64,000 nt of DNA from Geobacillus jurassicus NBRC 107829 (GTDB lineage: Bacteria > Bacillota > Bacilli > Bacillales > Anoxybacillaceae). Under the pieces are notes generated by a model. That model saw nothing but the letters and a program-made list of their open reading frames with translations. It had not been told where the DNA came from and searched no databases. Location: contig NZ_BCQG01000006.1 of the NCBI RefSeq assembly GCF_001544315.1, positions 20,573 to 84,572 on the forward strand. The letters are read 5' to 3'. A program made the position numbers and the translations under genes. Positions 33,559-44,624 of the stretch are shown here, piece after piece (positions within the stretch are counted from its first letter, which is position 1; every line of letters starts with the position of its first letter).

Positions 33559-34707
33559 ATGTTCATTGCTCAGCTGGCTGTTATTTTGTTTGCCGCCAAG
33601 CTTGCCGGCGATGCGGCCGTACGCCTTGGCCAGCCTGCCGTGCTCGGCAAGCTGCTCATCGGCATTGTGCTTGGGCCGAGCATGCTTGGTGTGATCGAGG
33701 ATACCGATCTTTTGCAGGAGTTAAGTCAAATTGGCGTTATTTTGCTCATGTTTATCGCCGGCCTTGAGACGGATATGGACCAGTTTCGGCGCACTGGAAA
33801 AGCTGCTGTGGCGGTCGGAGTGCTCGGCATTCTCGTTCCGCTGCTCGCTGGGTATGCGGCCGGCGCAGCGTTAGGCATGGAAACCGGCACGGCTCTTTTC
33901 CTCGGCCTTTTGCTGTCCGCAACGAGCGTCAGCATTTCCGTGCAGGCGCTCAAGGAGATGGGGCGCCTGCAGTCGAAGGAAGGGTCGGCCATTCTTGGCG
34001 CGGCGGTCATCGACGACGTGTTGGTCGTCATTGCTTTGGCATTTTTATTAAGCCTAACTGGCGGCGACGTCGAGCTTGGTGCGGTCGTGCTGAAAAAAGT
34101 CGTCTTTTTTGCCGTCGCCATTTTGCTCGCTTGGAAAGCCATCCCGCTCGTATTAAAGTGGTTTGCCCCGTTGCGTGTGACGGAGGCGGTCATTTCAGCC
34201 GGGTTGATTATCTGTTTCTCTTTTGCCTACTTTGCTGAGACGATGGGGGTGGCGGCGATCATCGGCGCCTATATTGCCGGGCTTGGCGCGAGTTTTACGG
34301 GCTATCGGGAAGAAGTATTTGAGAAAGTGGAAACGATCGCCTATTCTTTGTTTGTCCCTGTCTTTTTTACCTCCATCGGGGTTGCGGCCGACTTTTCCGG
34401 CATCGTCGAGCATTGGCCGCTGATTGTCGGCTGGAGTGCGCTCGCGATTTTGACGAAGCTCGTCGGCGCCGCGCTGGGGGCAAAATGGGCCGGATTTTCG
34501 TGGGGAAGCTCGCTGGCGGTCGGCGCTGGCATGGTGTCGCGCGGCGAGGTGGCGCTCATCATCGCCGGCATCGGCTTGGAAGCCGGCCTGCTTGATGGGA
34601 ACATGTTTGCGGTCATGATCATCGTCGTATTGGCAACGACTGTTGTGACGCCGCCGCTATTGAAGATGATTTTCAGTCGTCTTCATCCGGTGCGCCGGAC
34701 GGCCTAG
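33559..34707 (+). CDS. CPA2-family monovalent cation/proton antiporter (GerN/NapA-like)
   Basis: 382 residues, about twelve membrane helices. The family features are GLETDMDQFRR, the antiport core AAVIDDVLVVIALAF with the paired Asp residues of electrogenic CPA2 exchangers, and GMVSRGEVALI near the C-terminus. No RCK/TrkA domain is attached. GerN of B. cereus, a close relative in length, exchanges Na+ for H+/K+ and aids germination; that role here is inference. The ATG at 33559 follows GGTGGGTG. Confidence 0.87.
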   Translation: MFIAQLAVILFAAKLAGDAAVRLGQPAVLGKLLIGIVLGPSMLGVIEDTDLLQELSQIGVILLMFIAGLETDMDQFRRTGKAAVAVGVLGILVPLLAGYAAGAALGMETGTALFLGLLLSATSVSISVQALKEMGRLQSKEGSAILGAAVIDDVLVVIALAFLLSLTGGDVELGAVVLKKVVFFAVAILLAWKAIPLVLKWFAPLRVTEAVISAGLIICFSFAYFAETMGVAAIIGAYIAGLGASFTGYREEVFEKVETIAYSLFVPVFFTSIGVAADFSGIVEHWPLIVGWSALAILTKLVGAALGAKWAGFSWGSSLAVGAGMVSRGEVALIIAGIGLEAGLLDGNMFAVMIIVVLATTVVTPPLLKMIFSRLHPVRRTA

Positions 34708-34760
34708 TCGCCGTCGAAATGGGTGGCCGGGCCGATGGACGGTTCATAGCGGCAAAACAG

Positions 34761-34791
34761 AGGGTGTCCCAAAAGGATCGGGACACCCTTT
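34761..34791 (+). terminator. Antiporter gene terminator
   Basis: AGGGTGTCCC pairs with GGGACACCCT, loop AAAAGGATC. A near-identical hairpin recurs at 58259. Confidence 0.85.
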
Positions 34792-34885
34792 CCTATCACC
34801 ATATATTCGTCACGAAACAATGAATCATGCGCAATATGTTGTATTTCGTTTAAGAGGAATGACGCTTTTGGGTCAGCCCCTGTTG

Positions 34886-35014
34886 CTACGAGCGGTTCTT
34901 TTTCGCTTGCTTGGCCGTATCCACGCTGTCTTTGGCCATTTCTGCCTCCGCCTTGGAAACGGTCGGGTTGGCTGCTTCTTGGCTCACCTTGTTTTGTCTT
35001 CCTTTGTTCGACAT
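34886..35014 (-). CDS. 42-residue basic/acidic small protein, candidate small spore protein
   Basis: Reads MSNKGRQNKVSQEA at the start, AEAEMAKDSVDTAKQ in the middle and AKKNRS at the end: highly charged, no aromatic residues, one internal Met. GGGGGGAG directly precedes the ATG. On the minus strand upstream lie GGATG (35063-35059), 18 bases and CATACTA (35040-35034), close to the sigma-G consensus. Small size, composition and promoter suggest a forespore-made small acid-soluble protein, although it does not match the SspH-SspP sequences I can recall. It fills most of the 450-base gap between the antiporter and glcT. Confidence 0.6.
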   Translation of the reverse strand: MSNKGRQNKVSQEAANPTVSKAEAEMAKDSVDTAKQAKKNRS

Positions 35015-35033
35015 CTCCCCCCAGCCCTCTTAT

Positions 35034-35063
35034 TAGTATGTCGAAAAGAGCGGCGCCCCATCC
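35034..35063 (-). promoter_or_regulatory. Sigma-G-like promoter of the 42-residue gene
   Basis: GGATG-N18-CATACTA on the minus strand. The -10 is a perfect CATACTA; the -35 differs at one position from GHATR. The start codon follows about 20 bases after the -10. Confidence 0.55.
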
Positions 35064-35075
35064 AAAAAAACGTCA

Positions 35076-35105
35076 TTGAGAGCGACGGCCCGTCCGGTTT
35101 ATAAT
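35076..35105 (+). promoter_or_regulatory. glcT promoter
   Basis: TTGAGA (35076-35081), 18-base spacer, TATAAT (35100-35105), about 50 bases before the start codon. Confidence 0.75.
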
Positions 35106-35157
35106 TTAGTCTGCATAGGTCAACGGCAGACGATGGGTACGGAAAGGAGGGAGCTTG

Positions 35158-36015
35158 GTGGAACAGCCATTTCGTGTCGAAAAAACGCTCAACAACAACG
35201 TGTTAATCGCTTCCCATCCGGCATATGGCGAAGTCGTTTTGCTCGGCAAAGGAATCGGCTTCGGCAAAAAACGGGGGGACGAGATTGCGGAGAGCGCTGT
35301 TGAAAAATGTTTCGTTCTGAAAAACGAACGCGAACAAGAGCAATACAAAAAGCTGCTTCCGGAATTGAGCGAAGAATTCATCGCCCTCATGAGCGAGGTG
35401 GTTCAACATATTCAGCAACGCGTCGGCGCGCCGTTGAATGAGCACATCCATGTGGCGCTGACCGACCATATCGCCTTTACATTAAAGCGGCTTGAACAGG
35501 GGCTTGATGTCAAAAATCCGTTTTTGGCTGAAACGAAAAGTTTGTACCCGCTGGAATACGAAATCGCCGGTGAAGTGGCCCGCATGATTGAACAAAAGCT
35601 CGGGATTGTGCTGCCTGAAGGGGAGGCAGGCTTTATCGCCCTTCATATTCATAGCGCGATTTCCAAACAAAGCGTGTCGGAAGCGAATCGATATTCCCAG
35701 CTCATTGCTGACCTTGTCAAGATCGTCGAGCAACAGCTTGGCGTTGACATCGACCGCGAGAGCGTTCATTATTTGCGGTTTGTCCGTCACTTGCGCTATG
35801 CGATTGAGCGGATGAAAAAAGGCGAAAAAGTCGAAGAACCAAAAAATTTGTCGAAAATCTTGAAGGAAGCGTATCCATTATGCTATAATCTAGCATGGAA
35901 GTTGGTCAAAGTCATGCAGCAAACGCTTCATCTGCCGGCGGACGATGCCGAGGCGGTCTATTTGACGTTGCATTTGCAGCGGCTGGCGGAGAAAAAGAAC
36001 AATACAACTGCATAA
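35158..36015 (+). CDS. glcT: Transcription antiterminator of the glucose PTS operon
   Basis: 285 residues of the BglG/SacY family. The N-terminal RNA-binding CAT domain reads TLNNNVLIAS...LLGKGIGFGKK. Two PTS regulation domains follow (about 65-170 and 175-285), with HIHVALTDHIAF and FIALHIHSA holding phosphorylated histidines. GlcT binds the RAT hairpin in the ptsG leader, when glucose is present, to prevent termination. A GTG at 35158 is preferred over the adjacent TTG at 35155 because of spacing from AAAGGAGG. The target site lies right after this gene. Confidence 0.96.
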   Translation: MEQPFRVEKTLNNNVLIASHPAYGEVVLLGKGIGFGKKRGDEIAESAVEKCFVLKNEREQEQYKKLLPELSEEFIALMSEVVQHIQQRVGAPLNEHIHVALTDHIAFTLKRLEQGLDVKNPFLAETKSLYPLEYEIAGEVARMIEQKLGIVLPEGEAGFIALHIHSAISKQSVSEANRYSQLIADLVKIVEQQLGVDIDRESVHYLRFVRHLRYAIERMKKGEKVEEPKNLSKILKEAYPLCYNLAWKLVKVMQQTLHLPADDAEAVYLTLHLQRLAEKKNNTTA

Positions 36016-36027
36016 TCGTCTCGCTTT

Positions 36028-38265
<2,238 letters not shown>

Positions 38266-38304
38266 ATCGCTTATTTGCGGCGTGGCGGGGATAAGCGTTT
38301 TTCG

Positions 38305-38334
38305 TTGCTTCCCCGCACCTGCATTTGATATGAT
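38305..38334 (+). promoter_or_regulatory. Separate promoter of ptsHI
   Basis: TTGCTT (38305-38310), 18-base spacer, TATGAT (38329-38334). An imperfect GC hairpin (38288-38318) overlaps it. Confidence 0.55.
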
Positions 38335-38372
38335 GGCAAAGAAAAAATTGAAGAAAAGGGGAATGATGAACC

Positions 38373-38639
38373 ATGGCAGAAAAAACGTTCAAAGTTGTTT
38401 CTGATTCCGGCATCCACGCCCGTCCAGCGACGATTTTAGTGCAAACGGCGAGCAGATTTAACAGCGAAATCCAGCTTGAATACAATGGCAAAACGGTCAA
38501 CTTGAAATCGATCATGGGCGTCATGTCGTTAGGAATCCCGAAAGGAGCGACGATTAAAATTACGGCAGAAGGGGCCGATGCGGCAGAAGCAATGGCGGCG
38601 TTAACCGATACGTTGGCAAAGGAAGGCCTTGCGGAATAA
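38373..38639 (+). CDS. ptsH: Phosphocarrier protein HPr
   Basis: 88 residues. His15 in SGIHARPA accepts phosphate from EI and passes it to EIIA. Ser46 in LKSIMGVMS is the HPr kinase site used for CcpA-dependent catabolite repression. The length and every motif are canonical. AAAGGGG is upstream. The stop overlaps the ptsI start by one base (TAATG). Confidence 0.98.
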   Translation: MAEKTFKVVSDSGIHARPATILVQTASRFNSEIQLEYNGKTVNLKSIMGVMSLGIPKGATIKITAEGADAAEAMAALTDTLAKEGLAE

Positions 38640-40360
38640 TGGAAAAAACGATTCATGGCATCGCCGCATCAAGCGGCATCGCCATCGCCAAGGCATACCG
38701 TTTAGAAACGCCTCATCTGGCGGCTGAAAAACGAACGGTCGCCGACGTCGAGGCGGAAATTGCGCGGCTTGAGGCGGCGGTCGCAAAAGCGAAAGAGGAA
38801 CTGGAAGCAATCAAGCAGCATGCCTTGGAAAAGCTTGGCGAAGACAAAGCCGCCATTTTTGCCGCCCATTTGCTTGTGCTTGACGACCCAGAACTGCTGA
38901 ACCCGATTAAGGAAAAAATCAAAACGGAACAAGTGAACGCGGAATACGCGCTCGATGAAACAGCGTCATTTTTCATTTCCATGTTTGAAGGCATGGACAA
39001 TGAGTATATGAAAGAGCGGGCCGCTGACATCCGCGATGTGACGAAGCGCGTCCTTGCCCATTTGCTCGGCGTTACGATCTCAAACCCGAGCCTCATTTCC
39101 GAGGAAGTCGTCGTCATCGCTGAAGACTTGACGCCATCCGATACGGCGCAGTTGAACCGTCAATATGTCAAAGGGTTTGCCACCGACATCGGCGGGCGGA
39201 CGTCGCACTCGGCGATTATGGCCCGCTCGCTCGAAATCCCGGCTGTCGTCGGTACGAAGGAAATTACGGCGGAAGTGCAAAACGGCGACATCGTCATCGT
39301 CGATGGGCTTGACGGCCAAGTCGTCGTCAATCCGTCCCCGGAGCTGCTCGCCCATTATGAGGAAAAGCGGGCCCGCTATGAAGCGCAAAAGGCGGAATGG
39401 GCGAAACTCGTCGATCAGCCGACGGTGACGGCTGACGGCGTGCATGTCGAGCTGGCGGCCAACATCGGCACACCGGATGATGTGAAAGGAGCGCTTGCCA
39501 ACGGGGCGGAAGGAATCGGGCTGTATCGGACGGAGTTTTTATACATGGGACGCTCGGAGCTGCCGACCGAAGAAGAGCAGTTTGCCTCCTACAAAACGGT
39601 GCTTGAAAAGATGAACGGCAAGCCGGTCGTCGTCCGGACGCTTGACATCGGTGGCGACAAAGAGCTCCCGTATTTGCACTTGCCGAAAGAGATGAACCCG
39701 TTTTTAGGATTCCGGGCGATTCGTCTTTGCCTTGAGATGCAGGAGATGTTCCGCACTCAGTTGCGCGCCCTGCTGCGGGCGAGCGTGCACGGCAACTTGA
39801 AAATCATGTTCCCGATGATCGCCACGCTCGATGAATTTCGCCAGGCGAAGACGATTTTGCTCGAAGAAAAAGAAGCGCTCCTCCGCCAAGGCGTGCCGGT
39901 CGCCGACAACATTGAAGTCGGGATGATGGTCGAAATCCCGGCCGCTGCGGTCATGGCCGATCAGTTTGCGAAAGAAGTGGATTTCTTCAGCATCGGCACG
40001 AACGATTTAATCCAATATACGATGGCCGCTGACCGGATGAACGAGCGCGTCTCTTATTTGTACCAGCCGTACAACCCAGCGATTTTGCGGCTCATCAGCC
40101 ATGTCATCGACGCCGCGCACCGTGAAGGAAAATGGGTCGGCATGTGCGGGGAAATGGCCGGCGACCCGATCGCCATTCCGATTTTGCTTGCCCTTGGACT
40201 TGACGAATTCAGCATGAGCGCCACCTCGATTTTGCCGGCGCGCGCCCAGCTGAAGCGGTTGTCAAAAGAAGACGCAGCCCGCATGAAAGAAACGGTGCTG
40301 TCGCTCGGCACAGCCGAAGAGGTTGTGGCCTTTGTCAAACAAACATTTTCTCTCGCCTAA
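38639..40360 (+). CDS. ptsI: PTS enzyme I
   Basis: 573 residues. Active-site His190 lies in [13 protein letters not shown]. The PEP-binding barrel has [12 protein letters not shown], the GGDKELPYL segment, [10 protein letters not shown] and the catalytic Cys in [10 protein letters not shown]. It starts the phosphate relay from PEP to HPr for all PTS sugars. Translationally coupled to ptsH. Confidence 0.98.
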   Translation: MEKTIHGIAASSGIAIAKAYRLETPHLAAEKRTVADVEAEIARLEAAVAKAKEELEAIKQHALEKLGEDKAAIFAAHLLVLDDPELLNPIKEKIKTEQVNAEYALDETASFFISMFEGMDNEYMKERAADIRDVTKRVLAHLLGVTISNPSLISEEVVVIAEDLTPSDTAQLNRQYVKGFATDIGGRTSHSAIMARSLEIPAVVGTKEITAEVQNGDIVIVDGLDGQVVVNPSPELLAHYEEKRARYEAQKAEWAKLVDQPTVTADGVHVELAANIGTPDDVKGALANGAEGIGLYRTEFLYMGRSELPTEEEQFASYKTVLEKMNGKPVVVRTLDIGGDKELPYLHLPKEMNPFLGFRAIRLCLEMQEMFRTQLRALLRASVHGNLKIMFPMIATLDEFRQAKTILLEEKEALLRQGVPVADNIEVGMMVEIPAAAVMADQFAKEVDFFSIGTNDLIQYTMAADRMNERVSYLYQPYNPAILRLISHVIDAAHREGKWVGMCGEMAGDPIAIPILLALGLDEFSMSATSILPARAQLKRLSKEDAARMKETVLSLGTAEEVVAFVKQTFSLA

Positions 40361-40416
40361 ACGAAAGCGTGGCGACGTTCGCGTCCGCCGCGCTTCTTTT
40401 TCATCTGCCGCTTCGT

Positions 40417-40968
40417 CTACGCCAACAGCGGTGCGGACGGTGCATAGCCATATCGCTGTCGAATGGTGAGCGAAAGACCTAAGGCGATCGCTTTCGCCAT
40501 TTGATAGACAATGTGTAAATTCGTGTACGGAAGCGTGTCGATATCGGCGCTGTCTTCCATGATGACGCCCATGATGCTGATATCGCCGATCGATGGCAGC
40601 GAGTGGCCAAGAGCCGTGCCGGGAGCGAGCGCGCCGGGGCGGATGGCGATCGTGTGCACGAACGGCCGTGGGCCGACGATGCTGTCAACAGCGAGTACAT
40701 AGGAATTTGGCTCCTTTGGCAGCTGTTGATGCACTCGCTGGATGTTCGTCGCGTCGACCGGCCGCTTAAGCGTGCCGATCACCGTCAGATGGTCCGGATA
40801 GACGTTTTCAAGCAGCGTGCCGACAAACGGACCGAGGCTGTCTCCGTTAATGCGGTTGCTGCCGATGCAAACGACGGTTAAACGGCGGATGTCGTTTGGC
40901 AACAAGGAAAACAGTTCGTTGCGAATAAGCAAAGGGGCAAGCGGATCGCAATAGGAAATCGATCTCAT
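40417..40968 (-). CDS. yyaC: Spore protease YyaC family (DUF1256)
   Basis: 183 residues, related to the germination protease GPR. VVCIGSNRINGDSLGPFVG and VLAVDSIVG carry the Asp residues conserved with aspartate-type GPR. It probably processes spore proteins or is a paralogue with a developmental role. GGAAAGGAA precedes the ATG. It is convergent with ptsI; in B. subtilis this position is taken by splAB instead. Confidence 0.85.
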   Translation of the reverse strand: MRSISYCDPLAPLLIRNELFSLLPNDIRRLTVVCIGSNRINGDSLGPFVGTLLENVYPDHLTVIGTLKRPVDATNIQRVHQQLPKEPNSYVLAVDSIVGPRPFVHTIAIRPGALAPGTALGHSLPSIGDISIMGVIMEDSADIDTLPYTNLHIVYQMAKAIALGLSLTIRQRYGYAPSAPLLA

Positions 40969-41046
40969 AGGCAGCGATTCCTTTCCGTCTATATTCCCCC
41001 TTTTTATTCGCGTCCGTTGCCGGCCATTCCTGTCGGCTGTCGAATG

Positions 41047-41726
41047 TTAATTTTTTCTTGGCATCTGCTTGAATGGATTGCGCCATTCCATCAGAACGGC
41101 ATGGTTGAGCGATTCCTCATCTTCCAAATAATTGTGGACGACCGCCAGCGGGGTGCGCCTGCAGCGGAGCAAAAACGTAATGACCGGATCGTTCAGTTCG
41201 CCGGCGACCACCTTGTTGATGTACGCTTCTGGGGACAGTTCCGTTGCATAACAGTGGTAGCCAGGCATCCGCCCGCCGCCGAGCAGCCGGTCGAGGCCGA
41301 GGTGGACGACGACTTCATACATCGATTGCATGAGCCACTTGCCGAGGCCAAGCTTCCGATATGGCGGTGAGACGCAAATGTCGACGACATAAAGCGTGTT
41401 GCCGTCCGGGCGATGGTTGCGGATGTAGCCGCCGTCGGTGATCTCTTCCCATGTGTGGTCGGTATGATTCGGATCAAAGTCAACGATCAGGCCGGTCATC
41501 GATCCGACGATGCGCCCGCCGACTTCGATGCAAAGCGCTCCTTCCGGAAACAAAGTGACGTGATTGTGAAGCTGCTGTTCGTTCCACCATAATTCCGATG
41601 GAAACGGGGGCGGGAAACTTTCTTGCTGCACGCGATGAGATCAGCAAAGTCGTCTTTTGTATAGTTGCGGATGACCGCTTCGCGCGGGGTATCACCGTCA
41701 AAGACGTACAACCGTTTTCGATACAT
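41047..41726 (-). pseudogene. ykwB: GNAT acetyltransferase (YkwB-like) broken by a one-base deletion
   Basis: Two overlapping frames make one protein of about 226 residues. Frame 1 from the ATG at 41726 gives MYRKRLYVFDGDTPREAV to KDDFADLI. A different frame then gives VQQESFPPPFPSELWWNEQQ and continues to the stop at 41047 with GNAT motifs (VVDICVSPPYRKLGLGKWL). Near 41630-41636 the sequence is one base short: minus strand ATCGCGTGCAG instead of an expected ATCCGCGTGCAG. The reading before and after is otherwise intact, so it is a recent deletion or a sequencing error. Without repair the N-terminal 30 residues are lost from the domain. Confidence 0.82.
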
Positions 41727-41800
41727 TCCGATTCTCCTCCTTATGGCATCAATCGATCATTTTACACCCATCATAAACGAAAGCAGAAAAAGGAGGCAAG

Positions 41801-41827
41801 AAAGAAAACGGCCGCTGTTAGCGGCCG
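41801..41827 (-). terminator. Terminator of the small frameshifted gene
   Basis: CGGCCGCT pairs with AGCGGCCG across a three-base loop that includes the stop codon; TTTTCTTT follows on the minus strand. Confidence 0.8.
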
Positions 41828-42014
41828 CGAGTGTGCTGCTCGACATATTCGCTGACAAGCGCTTCAATTTGCTGTTCATCGGGCTTCTCGCCGCGAAAGG
41901 GAAACACAATTTCATCGACGAATTCGCCGTTGTGGTAAACGTGCAGCGCCCTTTTTGCAGCAGAACGCTGTATTCAATCTCAAACCGATACCCTTCATGT
42001 TCGATGGCACCCAT
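41818..42014 (-). pseudogene. Small DUF5370/YbxH-like protein broken by a one-base deletion
   Basis: From the third ATG of ATGATGATG at 42014 the frame gives MGAIEHEGYRFEIEYSVLLQ then KG. The neighbouring frame then gives LHVYHNGEFVDEIVFPFRG and EKPDEQQIEALVSEYVEQH to a TAA at 41818. Total length is 197 bases, one short of 66 codons. Adding a single G in the run GGGCGC near 41955 restores a 65-residue protein. The hand-joined sequence resembles small proteins of the YbxH type; that identification is tentative. AGGTGA precedes the start. Confidence 0.7.
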
Positions 42015-42163
42015 CATCATTCACCTGCCTGCGTTCTATTGTCCCGCACATAGCCATGCCCTATGTATGAATTAAGAAGCCGCTCCTATAGACGGAGGAT
42101 GATCGTCCTTTTATAATGGAACATGGTGCGACAAAAAGAGGAAATAGAGGGGAGAAATAGCGA

Positions 42164-44140
42164 GTGTTCCGGACATTGCGCAGCAAGCTGATCGTCTTGA
42201 TGGCTTTATTGTTAGTGGTTTCCTTGGCGGCAACACAGCTCGTCGGTGTTTGGCAAATGCAACGGCTCGTAGGAGCCGATGTAAAACAGCGGGCGCAGAC
42301 GGCGCTTGACGGGTTGCTTGGCGACATTCGCGACAGCTTTCAAAGTGAAGAGAACAGCTTAGTGCAATTCAGTGAATCGCCATCAACCTTGCAAATGGTT
42401 CGGGACGAACACGCCTGGCCGGGGCTGGAAAAGCAGTTCCGCACGTTTTTGCGTCTGCATGAGAGTGTGCAATTCATTTATATTGGCACTGAGCAGAAGA
42501 AAATGTACATCACGCCGACGACGGAGCTCCCAGACGGATATGATCCGACGAGCCGCCCGTGGTATAAAGAAGCGATGAAGCGGCCGGATGAAGTTGTGTG
42601 GACCGAGCCTTATGTCGATGCCATTACTGGCAAGCACGTCGTGACGTTGGCCAAAGCAGTGAGCGAAAACGGCCGCATTGCTGCTGTTATCGGCATCGAT
42701 ATGACGCTCGATACAGTGACGAGAATCGTCAATGCGAGCGACGTCGGCTATCACGGTTATCCGGTGTTGTTTGACGCGAAAGGAGTAGCGGTGGTCCACC
42801 CGCAATATAAAGGAAAAAACATGGCGAAAAACGCAACGGTTCGCTATATGCTCGAACATGAAAAAGGGATGCGGCAATATGAACAAGACGGCGAACAGCG
42901 GGTTATGTATTTCACCACGATCCCGGAGCTTGGCTGGAAAGTCGGCGTCGTCTATAAAGAGGCGGACTTATCAGCGATGAGCCGCTCGCTTGGGGTCAAC
43001 ATGCTTGTCATTACAATCATTGCGCTCGTTGTCGCGCTTGTTGCCGTCTATTTCTTGGCGCGCTCGATCACAAAGCCGATCGTTGCGCTGCAAGAGCAAG
43101 TCGAAAAGGCGGCGGGCGGCGACTTGACGGTGCAAGCGCATGTCACTGTCAAAGATGAGATCGGCCGCCTCGCCCGCCACTTCAATGATATGATCGATCA
43201 TATGCGGGCGCTGATCGGCGAAGTGAACCGCTCGGTCAATGAATTAGCCGCTTCAGCTGACCATTTGAGCGCCGTCTCTGAAGAAACGATGGCCACAAGC
43301 GAACAAGTGGCAAAAGCGATCGGCGAAATCGCCAAAGGAACGACCGATCAAGCGGGAAGCCTTGATACGATTAATGAGCGGACGACGGCGTTGTCGCAGC
43401 AAATCGAAGCGGTCACGAATGCGACGGCTGGCATGGAATCGCTGTCCGATGAGACGAAAAACGCGAGCTACGAAGGTTTGGAACATTTAAACATCTTGCA
43501 GAAAAAATCGGAAGAAGCGAAAAATGAACTGGCGGCCGTAGAAAGCGTCATTAGCGACCTTGTGAAAAAGATGGATGAAATTGACGGTGTCATTCAAACG
43601 ATCACCGCGATTTCCGGACAGACGAATTTGCTGGCGTTAAACGCCAGCATCGAGGCGGCGCGGGCAGGAGAGCATGGCAAAGGGTTTGCTGTTGTCGCCG
43701 ATGAGGTGCGCAAGCTGGCCGAACAATCCGCGAAAGCGACGGAGATGATCCGCGCGACGATCGCCGCCATTCAGCAGCAAGCCGGGTTGGCGATCGAAGC
43801 GGTCGGCCGCTCCAAGCAGGCGTACAATGAACAGCAGGAAGCAGTGCATACGACCGGCGATTCATTTGTCAAAATCACTGGCATGATGGAACAAGTGACA
43901 GCGGCGGTCGCGGCGATTATGGAAGAGGCAAAGAGGATGAACGCAAGCAAGGACGATGTCGTCGGGGCGATGCAAAACATCGCCGCCATCGCCCAACAAT
44001 CGGCGGCAGCGGCTGAGGAAGTGGCTGCTTCGGCCGACGATCAGCTGCAGGCGCTTTCGACGGTGACTGAATCGGCGGAGGCGTTGAGCGAAATGAGCCA
44101 AAAACTGAAACAGCTGGTGGAAAAATTTAAAATTTCATAA
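42164..44140 (+). CDS. mcpC: Methyl-accepting chemotaxis protein with dCache domain (McpC-like)
   Basis: 658 residues. TM1 about 8-28, an extracellular double-Cache domain about 35-275 with the ligand-site motif [11 protein letters not shown] and [19 protein letters not shown]2 about 282-302, HAMP about 303-355. The signalling domain follows, with tip [22 protein letters not shown]. The ligand motif is that of amino acid-sensing dCache receptors; McpC of B. subtilis senses amino acids. The start is a GTG at 42164 after AGGGGAG. Neighbours ykwB and, further on, ykwC match the mcpC surroundings of B. subtilis. Confidence 0.92.
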   Translation: MFRTLRSKLIVLMALLLVVSLAATQLVGVWQMQRLVGADVKQRAQTALDGLLGDIRDSFQSEENSLVQFSESPSTLQMVRDEHAWPGLEKQFRTFLRLHESVQFIYIGTEQKKMYITPTTELPDGYDPTSRPWYKEAMKRPDEVVWTEPYVDAITGKHVVTLAKAVSENGRIAAVIGIDMTLDTVTRIVNASDVGYHGYPVLFDAKGVAVVHPQYKGKNMAKNATVRYMLEHEKGMRQYEQDGEQRVMYFTTIPELGWKVGVVYKEADLSAMSRSLGVNMLVITIIALVVALVAVYFLARSITKPIVALQEQVEKAAGGDLTVQAHVTVKDEIGRLARHFNDMIDHMRALIGEVNRSVNELAASADHLSAVSEETMATSEQVAKAIGEIAKGTTDQAGSLDTINERTTALSQQIEAVTNATAGMESLSDETKNASYEGLEHLNILQKKSEEAKNELAAVESVISDLVKKMDEIDGVIQTITAISGQTNLLALNASIEAARAGEHGKGFAVVADEVRKLAEQSAKATEMIRATIAAIQQQAGLAIEAVGRSKQAYNEQQEAVHTTGDSFVKITGMMEQVTAAVAAIMEEAKRMNASKDDVVGAMQNIAAIAQQSAAAAEEVAASADDQLQALSTVTESAEALSEMSQKLKQLVEKFKIS

Positions 44141-44146
44141 AAACAG

Positions 44147-44177
44147 AAGGCGCCCCAACCGCAACGGGCGCCTTTTT
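44147..44177 (+). terminator. mcpC terminator
   Basis: AAGGCGCCC pairs with GGGCGCCTT, followed by seven T. Confidence 0.93.
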
Positions 44178-44199
44178 TTATCATCACTAACCGAGAAGC

Positions 44200-44333
44200 C
44201 CCCACTTCAACGCCACAAGTGAGAACAGCGGAACTGTGGGGCGCACGGGGATGGCTTGGCTGGCAGCCTGCCGTAGGGCAGGTGTTCCCAAAACTCTCCC
44301 CCCTTAAGCGATTGCGTAGACGGGATAGCATTC
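44200..44333 (+). repeat. Structured repeat copy B, IS605/omegaRNA right-end-like, decayed
   Basis: Second copy of the element at 30645-30786. CACTT (44203-44207) pairs with AAGTG (44217-44221). CCTGCC/GGCAGG makes a perfect middle stem here where copy A has only an imperfect one. GGAAC and GTTCC pair as in copy A. The terminal hairpin (about 44297-44325) has lost complementarity and the GTTCAA end is ATTCCA. It lies between mcpC and the odhA promoter. The 485-base gap otherwise holds only the odhA promoter region. Confidence 0.6.
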
Positions 44334-44487
44334 CATTTGTGCAGGGGGCAGTTTCAAAAATAAGCGAAAGATGAACCGCCTAAATCATGAATGTTCCGCT
44401 GCGGTGCAGTCACGATCTTTTTTCTATTCATACAATGATAATAAGTGAAATTTTTTCAGCTTCTTCGTCGATTTTGATGGGCAATAG

Positions 44488-44516
44488 TGCTAAAATAAAC
44501 AGTGAAAACGTTTATA
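44488..44516 (+). promoter_or_regulatory. odhA promoter and cre-like site
   Basis: TGC-TAAAAT (44488-44496) is an extended -10. Seven bases on, TGAAAACGTTTATA (44503-44516) matches the CcpA cre consensus TGWAANCGNTNWCA at 13 of 14 positions. Placed over the start site it should mediate repression by glucose. Confidence 0.65.
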
Positions 44517-44624
44517 CCGTTATTTTGCTGCACGTTCGGGAATACTGGCAGCTAAACAAGGGCTTTCACGCATGGCTGTTGCTCAGCCCGAACGATGCGA
44601 AAACGAGGTGGAGGTTTTTTCACG

